From Pectinophora gossypiella (lineage: Eukaryota > Arthropoda > Insecta > Lepidoptera > Gelechiidae), in contig NC_065407.1 in NCBI RefSeq assembly GCF_024362695.1, positions 13,578,001 to 13,642,000 on the forward strand: a stretch of 64,000 nt of DNA, written 5' to 3'. Under the pieces are notes generated by a model, which searched no databases, was not told the origin of the DNA, and saw only the letters and a program-made list of their open reading frames with translations. The position numbers and the translations under genes are program-made. Positions 20,206 to 31,594 of the stretch are shown in pieces; the stretch's first letter is position 1, and each line of letters starts with the position of its first letter.

Positions 20206-21536
20206 TTCAGTCAGTACCTACACACCATCTAATTTTATTTTAACCTCGTAAGCCCTGGGGTCCTCTGAGAAGGACCAAATAATTGTAGTCATAAAGGCCG
20301 AAGGTTTTGAAATAGTTTGTTCTAATAATCAACGAAGGTACTTTTAAAAGTACCAAAACTTTGCCTGTCAATTTAATTCAAACCTTTGCGCCGATTGAGA
20401 AAAAAAGTATTTTGTCTATGAACTAGTTCATTCAATTTCGTGAATAGGTGGCTTTAATAAAAAAGAAATATGTATCACTTGTCGTAATTTGTCATTTTAT
20501 TGGTAAAGATGGCGCGCACACGGCGACGAGGTAAAAAAAAAATCAAGTTAATAATCGAATTTCGTAGTTTTTCATACACATTATTTTCAGAAATCGCAGG
20601 TAAGATAATAATCAACAACATGACATAGTTATTTTATCAATTTTGTATCGATATCGTTAGCAATATGAAAGCAAACTTTTTTAGTCCTTTGCAAGGGACT
20701 TTAGGTGTCATGTCCGGATATTTTTCAAAAAGTTTTTTAAATTGTTATATGTGATTAAATCATACCGATATAGACTGACTTGCTTACGTGATCTTATGAT
20801 TAAAAAAAACTACCGTCTTCATTTTATTTCCTTTTTCCTTCTAATGATGATCTAAACTGACACCATGAATTAATTTTTTTCCTAATAATATAAACCTAAT
20901 GTACTTCCAGAGGGACTAATCACAAACTACATCATAAAAACTAAAACTCGTTACTTATTTTATATTTAAACATGCATGTATATACACATATTTATGACGT
21001 ACAAATAGGTATGTATGTTAATGAAAAAATACATAACCGTTTATAATAATAATATTTTTAAAATTTTACTAAAAGTAGTGACTCAAACCGGGAGTCCTTC
21101 TGGAAGAACTAAAAAAAAAACGTATTTTTTTCAAAAATGTCTTCTATTCATCCTTACATAGGTCTCCACTTAATTTGAACCCGATCGGATAACTCTAACA
21201 CTTTAAAATTTGTACTTGAAGTGCTCGGCCTTTACGACTACAAAAATTTGGTCCTTTTCAAGGTACCACCGTCGTTTATTACTTCGAAATCGTAATTATG
21301 CTTCGGCGTTACGAGGTTAAGTTATACCTGTCATTTTATGTCATAAAATTTATGGAACACACGTCAATTTTAGGCAGAAATTTAAACAACTCTCCCAAAA
21401 TATTATATAGGCCAACAACCCGACAAAATTTAGAAGACAGCATACGTTTAAACAGGTTGCATATCAGCGGGGTGCCTATTTTATTCGCCTGGGTTTTAAC
21501 ACATTCATTAAAAAAAATTACCGCGCACCAGTAGGT
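20206..21536. mobile_element. MITE-G copy 2, split by a piggyBac-like element
   Basis: The left arm CACCATCTAATTTTATTTTAA is cut at the TTAA and resumes at 21317 as TTAAGTTATACCTGTCATTT, with the same order as MITE-G at 7870-7900. The right arm is lost where MITE-D sequence begins (about 21540). Confidence 0.75.
20244..21316. mobile_element. 1,073-bp non-autonomous piggyBac-like element
   Basis: TTAA flanks both ends (20240-20243, 21317-21320). Ends are CCTCGTAAGCCC and, on the complement, CCTCGTAACGCC. Subterminal inverted repeats follow: AAGGACCAAATAATTGTAGT left, and AAGGACCAAATTTTTGTAGT on the complement of the right end, both then reading AAAGGCCGA. Removing the element and one TTAA restores an intact MITE-G arm. 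No transposase frame is visible. Inside are AT-rich stretches and AGATGGCGCGCACACGGCG at about 20508. Confidence 0.85.
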
Positions 21537-21539
21537 ATG

Positions 21540-22165
21540 AACTGAAAGTAATTTTAAAAACAGAACATTAAAATTCTGGTAGGAAATTCCACTTGTTATC
21601 AACTAAGAATTGTGGTCTAAATCATCCCCCTCAGTATTCCTTAGAGTGTCACTAGCACCCACACGTACCTACTTGTACGGCTACTTGTAGTAAAATAATT
21701 GAAAAAATATGATTTTTGAGACGGAAAATTTCACTTGATACTCTGAATCATGGTCTGTATCATTCCTCAAACCCTCAAAGTTTTCGTGTCACTATGTCAC
21801 TAAACAGCCTCCGTGGTCTAGTGGTTAGAGCGTTAGGCTCACGATCTGGAGGTCCGGGTTCGATTCCCGATGGGGACATTGTCGAAATCACTTTGTGAGA
21901 CTGTCCTTTGTTTGGTAAGGACTTTTCAGGCTTGAATCACCTGATTGTCCGAAAAAGTAAGATGATTCCGTGCTGCGGTGGGCACGTTAAGCCATTGGTC
22001 CCGGCTATTAGCCGTAAAAACACCTCCACCAACCCGCAGTGGAGCAGCGTGGTGGAGTATGCTCCATACCCCCTCCGGTTGATTGAGGGGAGGCCTGTGC
22101 CCAGCAGTGGGACGTATATAGGCAGTTTATGTTATGTATGTCACTAACTCCCTGAATATAAATAT
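21540..22165. mobile_element. MITE-D arms, one interrupted by a SINE-A
   Basis: A right arm (AAATTCCACTTGTTATCAAC to GAGTGTCACTAGCACCC) is followed by another right arm from 21722 (AAAATTTCACTTGATACTCT), which is cut at TATGTCACTAA by SINE-A and resumes at 22137. Both are partial copies. Confidence 0.75.
21804..22136 (+). mobile_element. SINE-A, full length, 11-bp target duplication
   Basis: Body of 333 bp from ACAGCCTCCGTGGTCTAGTG to ATAGGCAGTTTATGTTATG. TATGTCACTAA is repeated at 21793-21803 and 22137-22147. This copy and that at 11011 define the family ends. The pol III A and B boxes are intact. Confidence 0.95.
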
Positions 22166-22355
22166 TGACTTGGCAACAAAGTCCTTACCGGAATGCGTTA
22201 TATGTAATCTCACAGATTTACGTTGCGTAGATACTATCTCTTGGAAGGAAATCAATATCCAGGAAATCCAATTCCGGTTCAGGAGGTACGTATTGACGAC
22301 GCGTGTTTTGTTTCAATTTCCTACTTCGGCAATCCAGTCGAAATAAACGAATAGT

Positions 22356-22665
22356 CCTCCGTCGTCCAGTGGTTGAGCGTTGGGCTCACGATCCGGAGGT
22401 CTCGGGTTCGAATCCCGGTGGAGACATACCACAAAAAATATTTTGTGATCCCTAGTTAGGACATTACAAGCTGATCAACCGATTGTCCGAAAGTAAGTTG
22501 ATCCGTGCTTCGGTAGGCACGTTAAGCCGTTGGTCCCGGTTACTACTGACTGACGTCAGGACGTAGTCGTTACATGAGCCATTCCAGCCTTTGGCGGCTC
22601 CATAATAACCCTGACACCAAGGTTGATGAGGTTGGTAATCTACCTCTCAACCCACACGAGAAAAG
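22356..22665 (+). mobile_element. SINE-B
   Basis: Head TCCTCCGTCGTCCAGTGGTT, B-box GGGTTCGAATCCCGGTGG, body GATCAACCGATTGTCCGAAA, tail CCCACACGAGAAAAGAGA. No clear target duplication. Confidence 0.88.
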
Positions 22666-22960
22666 AGACTACAAATATTTTGAACGCGGTTTAATTATTT
22701 TAAGATTCCTTTTTGTGTTTACTTAATTATAGACATACCCACTTGTAATTTATTTTTGACTCAGACATAGACAATCCTTCAAAGACACGTACACCAATTA
22801 ATTAATATAATTCATAGAATATGAACCTCTCCCATTGGAGGGTGGCCAACAACAGGGCGATGGGAATTTGTGTACAGCCACATGCTAATTATTTTCCTTT
22901 TTTTTAATTGAATATTCAATTAAGTCGAAATAGTTTCTTTGAAATACAAATAATAATATA
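22666..22960. other. No recognised feature
   Basis: AT-rich. Confidence 0.4.
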
Positions 22961-22964
22961 TCAT

Positions 22965-23085
22965 AAGCTCACGACTGTATCCCAATTGGGGTAGTCAAAG
23001 GTACATCCATCGCAAGATGAACTAAGTACCCACATTTCACCGAGCTTTCCGTTAGACCAACGTGATAGTTGGTCATTGAAGGTCG
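22965..23085 (-). repeat. LINE-K 3' end, minus strand
   Basis: ATAAGCTCACGACTGTATCC, CAATTGGGGTAGTCAAAGGT, CATCGCAAGATGAACTAAGT, GTTAGACCAACGTGATAG. The best-preserved K copy here. Confidence 0.6.
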
Positions 23086-23429
23086 TTGATGTATTGGTTG
23101 GCTCTTGGAAATACGTTAATGTTAATCAAGGTTTCGCGCGTCTGTGTGTGCGCAAACCGACCAAACACATCTCTCAAAAACATCATTATATTTTTTTTAA
23201 TTTATAAATGAGTCTTCAAAAACGAGAGTTTAGTAACATAATATCTGTCTCCTAGTATTTGTAAAATAATTGCCTTTAACCCTCTTCCGAATAATCGTGA
23301 CATACACGAGTTAAGTTTAAATATTGACAAATGTCTCGCACTCTCCCCGAAACCTTTTCTTCTGTCAAAACTTGAAAGATACAGAGTGTACCCTCGAGAT
23401 ACATCCGTCAAAACAAAACTAAAAACTAA

Positions 23430-23735
23430 CTTATGAATATTCGTTTGCTAGTACATAAGCTTGGTGTCAATCGGTTTGGCGCATGCGCCGTGTCAGTTTT
23501 GGCGCGGTCTTGCGTGCGGACTTCAGTAATTGGCCGCACGCCGACCGGTGCAAACTGATTCCCACCGGATATCGCCGGTTTTTTCACCAACGTTTCGCGC
23601 GCGTGACACCTGTCAACTTTAGCGGTAATGGTGAAGATTAGAACACCCTGTAATATAGAGTAATGAACGATACTAGCAAACATATTAGTGAGTGTTTTTC
23701 CGTACTTAAGTAAATAGTTTGAAAGTTTATTCAGT
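23430..23735 (+). promoter_or_regulatory. Candidate CpG-rich promoter
   Basis: A CpG-dense island (about 23470-23620) in AT-rich surroundings. It contains the palindrome GGCGCATGCGCC at 23478-23489, a perfect match to the NRF-1/erect wing core GCGCATGCGC. An initiator-like TCAGT lies at 23731-23735, with a weak TAAATA about 22 bp before it and no DPE match. Likely a host promoter reading right, but unproven. Confidence 0.35.
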
Positions 23736-23835
23736 GTAAATAAGTAATAAGCAACATTTTAACTGTTGTAGATTAACTTTGTAAATAATATTGTGTGTTT
23801 TGTGGAACTTTGGTGTATGGATGTTTTATCTTTAG
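23733..23835 (+). CDS. Candidate first exon of an unknown host gene
   Basis: From the TCAGT initiator, 84 bp of leader reach ATG at 23817 (MDVLSL), then the splice donor GGTAAGT with G 23835 as last exon base. The following 640 bp is AT-rich and intron-like. Later exons would lie outside what can be recognised. Confidence 0.2.
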
Positions 23836-23840
23836 GTAAG

Positions 23841-24500
23841 TATTTTTTTTTACTTATTATGAAATAAATCTGTTTCTAAGTAAATACTTTTCAACAACAG
23901 TTACTTTATTTAATTGAAAACACTATACGAAAGCCGTCTTCTTTGAAAACATTTCAAATTAATGTCTATGAATGTTTTCATAACAGCATTGTTATTTTTT
24001 TATAAAAATAAGTGGAAGATTATTTATTAAAAATATAATAAATTTTGGAATTAGATTTGAAATTAAATGAACGGTTATTTTGGTTAGTTGGTAAGTAAGT
24101 AGGTAGGCAGTGAACAATTAAAAGTAAGTAATTTTATGAATCAAACTCTCAGAATAGAAAATTATTTGAACACTTTTAATTTATTACTGAAATTACTTTT
24201 GAGATTTAATTATTACTGAAATTACATTACTGGAGTCAGTTGATAACATTATGTTTTCGGTGCGAAGCAACATTTATTTTAAAATGAATAAATAAAATAT
24301 AATTTTCATTTCCACAAGGAAGTTTTACTTTTACAAATTCTTCGGCACAAAATCGCGAATTATATTTTACATTAAAGAACTTATCAAAATCTTAGATATT
24401 CTTTTAATTTGAATTTACCTAGATAAAATATATATATTTCCTCCTACGTTAGAATGAAAGCAAATAAAAAATAAAAATATCAGCATCATCCGGAATAGCG
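23841..24500. other. AT-rich, intron-like
   Basis: No repeat or coding signal apart from a near-duplicate TTACTGAAATTACTTTTGAG / TTACTGAAATTACATTACTG at 24185-24225. Confidence 0.4.
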
Positions 24501-24519
24501 CCATCATGTATCTAGTAAA

Positions 24520-25330
24520 TACGAGACCTATGATACTCAGACGGTGCTTGTATAAGAGCAACTATGTTTTTTATCTGTTTTTAAGGCAAAGGCTTTCGTG
24601 CTAGTCTTCGTATTAGGAACAAAATTAGTACTTACTTCGTACATATTTCGTATACCTATACTTCTTACAATAAAAATGGTCGCAGTTCAGATCAGTGATT
24701 ACTTGTGTCGTGGGCCTCGTAAACACGAGACATAATGGTACTTAGACGATGCTTGAATAAAAGCGGCTATGTTTTTTATCTGTTTTTAAGGCAAAGGCTT
24801 TCGGGCTAGTCTTCGTATTAGGAACAAAATTGGTACTTACATCGTATACAAATTGTGACACATTACATACAAAGTGTTACAAACAGAGTAAAAAATAAAC
24901 AAAATATCATAAAACAATTTTTAAAACTCAGTACATAATGTGGCACTGCAGTGAATAGCTATGTTTTTTATCTGTTTTTAAGGCAAAGGCCTACCCCCTC
25001 CGGTTGATTGAGGAGAGGCCTGTGCCCAGCAGTGGGACGTATATAGGCAGTTTATGTAAGGCAAAGGCCTTCGGGCTAGTCTTCGTATTAGGAACAAACT
25101 TTGTACTTACATCGTACATATATCGTACAATAAAAATTTCAGAGCCGTGATTACTTTTTGTTGTGGGCCTAGTAAACACTAAACCTACTTAACCTACTTA
25201 CTACCTACATCGTCTAAGTGATACTTAGACGATGATTTTTAAGGCAAAGGCTTTCGGGCTAGTTTCCGTATTAGGAACAAAATTAGTACTTACTTCGTAT
25301 ACTTCGTACATTAAAAATGGCCGCAAGTTC
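24520..25330 (+). repeat. Four-unit diverged tandem array, period about 185-205
   Basis: Each unit carries TTTTTAAGGCAAAGGCTTTC, GGGCTAGTCTTCGTATTAGG, AACAAAATTAGTACTTAC and TCGTAC. The core AAGGCAAAGGC starts at 24583, 24788, 24980 and 25241. Spacing is 205, 192 and (after removing a 78-bp insertion) 183. Units differ enough to be old. It ends just before a diverged SINE-B. Confidence 0.85.
24992..25057 (+). mobile_element. 66-bp SINE-A stub with 12-bp target duplication
   Basis: Only the last 66 bp of SINE-A (TACCCCCTCCGGTTGATTGA to GGCAGTTTATGT). AAGGCAAAGGCC flanks it at 24980-24991 and 25058-25069. It interrupts the third array unit. Confidence 0.92.
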
Positions 25331-25412
25331 AGATCAGCGATTACTTGTGATTCTACCTGCCCAATTAGCGATCATGTGAGTTTATGTTAAGTGTAAGTAT
25401 ATTACATTTTCG

Positions 25413-25728
25413 TGGTCCCGTGCACGAGCGCTGGGCTCATAATCCAGAGGTCACAGGTTCGATTCCCGCTGGGGACACAACATAAAAGTAACTTTGTGTA
25501 TCCCAGTTTGGTCAGGACATTGCAGGTTGATCACCCAATTGTCTGAAAGTACGATGATCCATGCCGCGGAGGGCACGTTGAGCGGTCGGTCCCAGCTACT
25601 ACTTACCTACTTAAGTAAGAGCATAGTCGTTACATGAGCTATGTCTTGTTACTACAGTAGTACTATAGTAACCCTTACAGGTTGAGGACGTCGATCCTTG
25701 ATCTCATAACTCATTCGAGAAAAGAAGT
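25413..25728 (+). mobile_element. Old SINE-B copy
   Basis: GGTTCGATTCCCGCTGGGGA, TCACCCAATTGTCTGAAAGT, GTTACATGAGCTAT and TCTCATAACTCATTCGAGAA track SINE-B with many differences. Confidence 0.75.
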
Positions 25729-26036
25729 AAAATAATGAATCTATTTTTTTTTCTGTGACCTCCAGTTAGCCGTAGTTTATCATCTTTAAGCACATACAAG
25801 TTGTTAAAGTCGACAGCTTGAATTTTTTATGAAATCTATACTCGAGGCTCGCGTTGCAAACTTGTCTTTTGAAGTAGGACGCAATGTTTGTTCAAAATAC
25901 GCCTTACTAAAAGAGTATTTTTAGGCGTAAATAATATAACTTTTAGTTGACAAAGTGCGACTCGAAGTGCGTAAGTGAGACTGGCCGGAGTACGCACAGG
26001 ACCGCGAAAAATGGTAAGAGGAAGGGGTGGGGGTAT

Positions 26037-26105
26037 TCAAAAATGTCCTTCAACAAGTTTATCTGTGATACCTAATTACGTTGAATAAATGTGATAAATG
26101 ATTGA
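26037..26105 (+). mobile_element. LINE 3' end, interrupted by SINE-C
   Basis: TGTCCTTCAACAAGTTTATC to ACGTTGAATAAATG is the 3' end seen at 4138-4190. The continuation ATTCTGATTTCTGAT resumes at 26402 after the SINE. Confidence 0.75.
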
Positions 26106-26397
26106 GGAGCTCGGTGGCGCAGCGGTAAACGCGCTCGGTCTGCGATTGTTGAAGTTAAACAACTTTCGCAAAGGCCGGTCATAGAATGGGTGACCACAAA
26201 AAAAAGTTTTCATCTCGAGCTCCTCCGTGCTTCGGAAGGCACGTTAAGCCGTTGGTCCCGGCTGCATTAGCCACCAACCACCAATCCGCACTGGGCCCGC
26301 GTGGTGGTTTAAGGCCCGATCTCCCTATCCATCCATAGGGAAGGCCCGTGCCTCAGCAGTGGGGACGTTAATGGGCTGGTGATGATGATGATGAAAA
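26106..26397 (+). mobile_element. SINE-C, full length
   Basis: Head GGAGCTCGGTGGCGCAGCGG, GCAAAGGCCGGTCATAGAAT, shared GCCGTTGGTCCCGG, tail CAGTGGGGACGTTAATGG and (GAT)n. It sits in a LINE 3' end; AAATGATT left and AAAAGATT right may be a decayed duplication. Confidence 0.9.
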
Positions 26398-26424
26398 GAT
26401 TCTGATTTCTGATTTTTAATTTCT

Positions 26425-27280
26425 GGAGGCCTTTGCCCAGCAGTGGGATCTTGTAGGCTAGATTAGATTAGATTAGAAAGTGCGACTCATTTTCGCATGT
26501 GAAACTAACGCAAGCCATTATATTGACGTTCTTTATAATAAAGACTAAAATAATAAGTTATATTCATTTTCCCGCTGCGTGGTTTCGTTTCATCGATCGT
26601 AGACTGTATGGTTTTAAAATGTAAAGACTATTATTTGCTATGTCTTTTCCTTCGTGCATGACCAGAGATCTTACAAGCATAATATTGTGAAGCGTGTGTA
26701 GATGCGTGTGTTACGTGCATAGCGTGTGTTAGCGTGCGTAGCGTGTATATACGAGTATTAGCGTGTGCCGCAATTATACTCAGTTGGTTCACTAATACAA
26801 AAAATCATCACATCTGCAATATGTTCAAAGTATTTAATTTAATGTCTCCTCTTTGTATAATTAATTTTGCTACGATTGCGCTACGATATTACTACGACGT
26901 AGCATTATTCTACGAAGCGGCTCAATATAGTGAACCTTTATTCGATATTATGAATTTTTATTGTTTTAGAAGCGTAAGTGTATCGTAAGGTTCGTAAAGT
27001 TCCATTCGGAATGCGGAAGCTGTAAATGTATTTTTGACGTGGTTTATTTGAGTTTTTGAGACCGCATTCAGTACTTCGTCGAAAATATATGTACACGCGC
27101 CCACGCGTGGTATGCGGTTGCCATGATATGGCTGCTTATTTGGCCACAAAGTCCGTTATAGGTAAAACGAAAGCAATAAAATGTAGGTAGGTATGTACAA
27201 ACCACAAACAATTTGTATAACACACATACATGCATCAGATCATGCCTATTTCTTGAGAGAATGAGAGAACTTAATGGGCG
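26425..27280. other. No recognised gene; short simple repeats
   Basis: GATTAGATTAGATTAGA at 26462. From 26690 to 26770 GCGTGTGT-type repeats. The plus frame 26734-26988 contains CNMFKVFNLMSPLCIINF but no identifiable domain. Confidence 0.35.
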
Positions 27281-27284
27281 GCCT

Positions 27285-27500
27285 TATTCGTGTACTAAAC
27301 CAGCGATCTCTTCGAGGCAACACTGTGGCAAAGAAAAAGGGTAGACAGATATGTTTGCCCTTAGAAAATTATGGATCTACCTACTCCACTCCAATTTCAT
27401 TAGTCGTCCCGTGATCATGGCACTTGCAACAGTGTTGAAATATCAGGAGTCTCATATCCCTGATTAACGCGGTTAGGACACGCTATTATGTGTTTTAATA
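27285..27500 (-). repeat. Repeat E, minus strand
   Basis: AAGGGTAGACAGATATGTTT, CTACCTACTCCACTCCAATT, CGTGATCATGGCACTTGCAA, CGGTTAGGACACGCTATTAT: the complement of 39835-39995. The left end carries GCGATCTCTTCGAGGCAAC, as in the 14.3-kb LINE tail. Confidence 0.7.
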
Positions 27501-27904
27501 ATGTTGCATAGTGGTTATTTAAGCCGTCTCGCAGCTTCTAATCCTTTTAAATCTTAATATCAATGAAGTTAATTCCCAAATTACTTATCTTAATAGACTT
27601 CTCGTCTGGACCAGTATTTTCCTCTCAGAGGGTTAGACGTATCCGTATCACTTTGATCGGAAAGAAAACCTGATCCCAAGTTAATCCCAGATAAGTTTCG
27701 AGCACCAACCCTTGGAATCGAGTACAAAAACAAAACGTTAACGTCCAAGTTACGGTAACGCGAGATTCTGACTCGGTTCGATAGCGGTTACTTAGGTGTA
27801 AATTCAAACTTCGAATATTATAATGTAGGCTTATCAAGCTGCATGTCGTAAAGTTGACTGAGGCATTGTGCTCTATTCAACAATATTAATTATAAAAAAA
27901 CAAT

Positions 27905-27990
27905 ATACAGGGTGTTAGTGACGTCGTAACGAATACTGAGGGGGATGATTCAGACAATGATTCTGAGTTAATATCAAGTGGAATTTTCCG
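27905..27990. mobile_element. MITE-D left arm
   Basis: ACAGGGTGTTAGTGACGTCG, GAATACTGAGGGGGATGATT, GAGTTAATATCAAGTGGAAT. The right arm is missing. Confidence 0.8.
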
Positions 27991-28262
27991 TAACATATAA
28001 CTTATTTTATATACAAAGATTCAGATGGGTTGAAAATTTTCATTATCACAGTCCACATTCGCGACAAACGTAATTAGAAAAAGTTCTAACACGCCATAGC
28101 AATACATTGGTTATACCACTGTGTGATATTATCATCACAATATATTTATTGTGTTCCATTACTGTAATTGGTCAGTAATTGTAAGAGGCAATATATCATA
28201 TTCTACGTACACTGGTATCAATTTATTTATTTATGTCAATAAATGCAGTGGTGCTATTTTCA

Positions 28263-28422
28263 TAATGATGCTTTTTAATGTAGGTAAAGAGACGCAAAGA
28301 TTCCTTTGACGATGTAACGCGCCATTAAGAGATAAAATATTGGTTTACTGTAAACAATCTGCTACTGAATGAAAATTTTCATATGATACTTTTTAATGTA
28401 GGTAAAGAAACGCAAAGATTCC
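28263..28422. repeat. Direct repeat about 120 bp apart
   Basis: CTTTTTAATGTAGGTAAAGA (G/A) ACGCAAAGATTCCT occurs at 28269 and 28389. The second copy abuts a SINE-C fragment. Confidence 0.85.
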
Positions 28423-28424
28423 TA

Positions 28425-28592
28425 ACACGTTAAGCCGTTGGTCCCGGCTGCATTAGCAGTCGTTAATAACCACCAATCCGCACTGGGCCCGCGTGGTGGT
28501 TTAAGGCCCGATCTCCCTATCCTTCCATAGGGAAGGCCCGTGCCCCAGCAGTGGGGACGTAATGGGCCGGTGATGATGATTATGAAAAAGAC
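28425..28592 (+). mobile_element. SINE-C 3' part
   Basis: AACACGTTAAGCCGTTGGTC, CAATCCGCACTGGGCCCGCG, CCCGTGCCCCAGCAGTGGGG, GATGATGATTATGA. The head is lost. Confidence 0.88.
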
Positions 28593-28599
28593 GTCGATA

Positions 28600-29560
28600 G
28601 TAAAAATTAAATGTGAAAATAGAATAAGTAGATATAAGTCTTGTTATTTAGAATACAAATATAATTATACTATTTTGTATCACCTAACACGTTGGTCTAA
28701 CAAAAATCACTTAGTATAAAAGTACCCAATACCCAACAAGTTTAATGTAAAAGCGTCTAAATCGAAGGAATAATAGTATATTGACGTCATTAAAAAAAAA
28801 ACAATTCAAGAAACAGCCTCGAAAAGATAGTTTCCCTTGGGACAAATTAAGAAGAACTTACGCTCTTACACGAGCATCAATAAAATAGAAAACTTTAAAA
28901 ATGGTACAAAAAAAGTTATCCTAACCTTATACTTATTCGAACTTCCACTTTTAGTACAAAAAATATCTTTACCGAGTTGTTTATAGTTTAGGTATTCATG
29001 GTATAAGTAAAATAGCAAGGATAAAACTATATCGACAAAAGTGTTGCCCTTAAATTAGTGATGATGATTCATGGTATAACATTTCATAACACGTTTATTT
29101 GTATAAGGTAGGGTTTAGAGGACACAATCCCTCTGTTGGATTTGACGCCATGCCCGGGAAGACAAGCAGCTGAACGTGTTTTATGTTTTCTATTTGGTCT
29201 CAGAACTTAACAGAAATTGCTTCCATGCTAGCAATAACATGAAATAACAAACAATAATATGAACATAAACAGCCTATATGCATCCCCCTACTGGCCACAT
29301 TCTTCATAACCAGAGGACTGAGTTTCAAAACAAAATGAAGGTAATAATTTCCAAAACAATATCGACCATTCACCTTCGGGTATATAATAGCAGCCAAATT
29401 GACGTTGAATTATAGATAACCCAATTTCGTACTTTTCAATCAGTCAATAAACGTAGGTAAGAGGGCAACACAAAAGGGTTCAACAGTCGATATAAATTAT
29501 ACGGATAATAATACGGGTTTGAATAGACAACTCTTTGCAACTAAAGGTTTTGTCAAAAGG
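28600..29560. other. No recognised feature
   Basis: AT-rich; the minus frame 29200-29397 has no domain. Confidence 0.4.
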
Positions 29561-29564
29561 CGTT

Positions 29565-30355
29565 ATAGTCCGACTGAGGCGAAGCACGAAAGTGGTTTAT
29601 GTGTTTAACCGCTATGTATGTATGTATGCACGTCTGTTTCATCCTAGCTCCTAAACCACCTGTCAGAATTTTACAAATAAGGTGTCATTAGAAGCGTCTT
29701 GATTGTCCGGTGGTTATACAATATGTGACGTCAGCTTAAATTCAATGTGGCGCCCTCTAAACGACATAAAGTGAGGATAAAAAAAATCGATTAATGGTAG
29801 TGTGTTGGGTATCAATTGAAAGGGCTTAATTTGCACATTGTAAATATGTATAGTACTAGTTTTTACTTACAGGTTTTCTTGTATTTACTTGACAATTGAG
29901 TTGAATTGGTAAATGACTGCTCAGACGTGTTCCGTAGGTTATATCTCCAAATTTTACATAAAACACGTATTAGAAGCATGTTATATGAATAAAAATATAA
30001 GTTTTAAAAATGTACAAGACGACTTCGGAATACTCACGCTCTAAAAAGTATTAAACAAGAAAATAGGTATATTTCTGTGAAAGTCTTTCGAATAGTGTTG
30101 TTTGGGCGATAGCCATAGTCGTATGCAGTGGTAAGCAAACACTTAGGACAGATTGGCATACGACCACAACTATTATCTTAACATCACTATTTAGAAGAAT
30201 TATTTTCTTTTTTTTAACTAGATGGTTTGCTCTTGACTTCATTCTACCACGAGGAGAAGATCGACGGTGGAACGATCTTATCCTGAAAATGCCTAGAGAA
30301 ATATACCTATCAGACAAAATACCTATTTTCTTGTTTGATAATTTTTAGAGCGTGG
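29565..30355 (+). repeat. Repeat F with an internal inverted duplication
   Basis: Text parallels 6050-6560. ACGCTCTAAAAAGTATTAAA with CAAGAAAATAGGTATATTTC (about 30028-30075) is repeated inverted at 30297-30352. About 220 bp between the arms, including CATAGTCGTATGCAGTGG, has no match elsewhere here. Confidence 0.65.
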
Positions 30356-30432
30356 TGTTCAGTAGTCGGGTTTTAGTTTTGAAACTTATATTTTTTCACT
30401 TTTTATATTTATAATAAGTAATAAATCTACTA

Positions 30433-30731
30433 CTAGCCGTTATCTGCGACTTAGCGTTCGCGTTTTGCTAGTTCGCGTGAAACCCTGCTGTTAAAACTAT
30501 TAAAAAATGCATTTATTTCTGCTAGGTTTGTAACCCATATTGTAAGATATAAAAAAACAATTAACTTAAGTTTCACACACACTTTACTATCCCTTTTTAC
30601 CCCCGCAGGGGATAAATTTCCTAAAATCCCGTCTTAGTGAGCACTTACGTCCTAAAAGGAACAACGTTCAACATTCGAAGACTTCGTGATGCGTGAGTCA
30701 ATCAGTGACCTTTCGTTTTTGTCAATATAGA
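30433..30731 (-). mobile_element. Short Helitron, minus strand
   Basis: Minus-strand start TCTATATTGACAAAAACGAA preceded by A; end AACGGCTAG followed by T. 299 bp. Inner text (TACCCCCGCAGGGGATAAAT) is shared with 38395-38740. Confidence 0.7.
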
Positions 30732-30944
30732 TTCAGATGGAAGGTATGTTAAGGCGTGAATCAAAAAATACCAGTGGCAGTTACAAAAAAGGTTATTATA
30801 AAGTTAGTGTTTATTCGTATCAACAGTGGCTGCAAGTTGTCTTTGATTACTTGTGGCTCTGCCCACCCCATTTGGGATTACGGGCGTGAGTTTATGTATG
30901 TATGTATGTATGTAGTGTTTATTTATAATGCATGGTATAAACTG

Positions 30945-31192
30945 TCTGAGAACTGATATTAGGCAGCTAAATTACTCAATTGTATACCAATATTTTATGT
31001 TTTTTTTTTTTAAAGAACGTCTAGGGCCCTGTGCCGAGGTTTTTCGTGCAGCTTCTTTTCCCCGGCTATACAGGTTGTGAGAATCTGCAGTAGTTTTAGG
31101 CGGATGAGACCTTCGTTATGTAAATATTGACGATTCAAAGTGTAATTATGTTACCTACTGAATAAAGATATTTTTGAATTTGAATTTGTCTA
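30945..31192 (+). mobile_element. LINE-U 3' end
   Basis: GAGAACTGATATTAGGCAGC, CTGCAGTAGTTTTAGGCGGA, GATTCAAAGTGTAATTATGT, CTACTGAATAAAGATATTTT, then TTTGAATTTG tail. Preceded by (TATG)n at 30892-30914. Confidence 0.65.
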
Positions 31193-31594
31193 TTGATTTT
31201 GAAAGGTATTTAAAGTAAAGAAATATACTCTTGATAACTTCTTAAGCAACGAAAATGGGCCACAAAACTCTTTTTTGATTGTATCGTAACTGTATTGAAT
31301 TATAAATCTTTAAGGGAAGAAGTATCTGATCTTATATAAGTAATTTGAATTACGAGACCTCCTGGTTTGGAATACAAAACGATTTCCGCAATAATATAAT
31401 TAGAGTGTGAAATCTTTTGTTATTACCGATTCGCCTTAAGTAGCTCAAATTCGAAATTCAAATTCGTACTATGACTACAAAAGTGTATTATTATTAATGA
31501 TGCCTTAAGTAATTGGTTTAATGAACAATACATTATACTACCATTCTGGACTGAGAATAGAATAAAAACTATGAGCAACGCTGCAAGCGCTATC

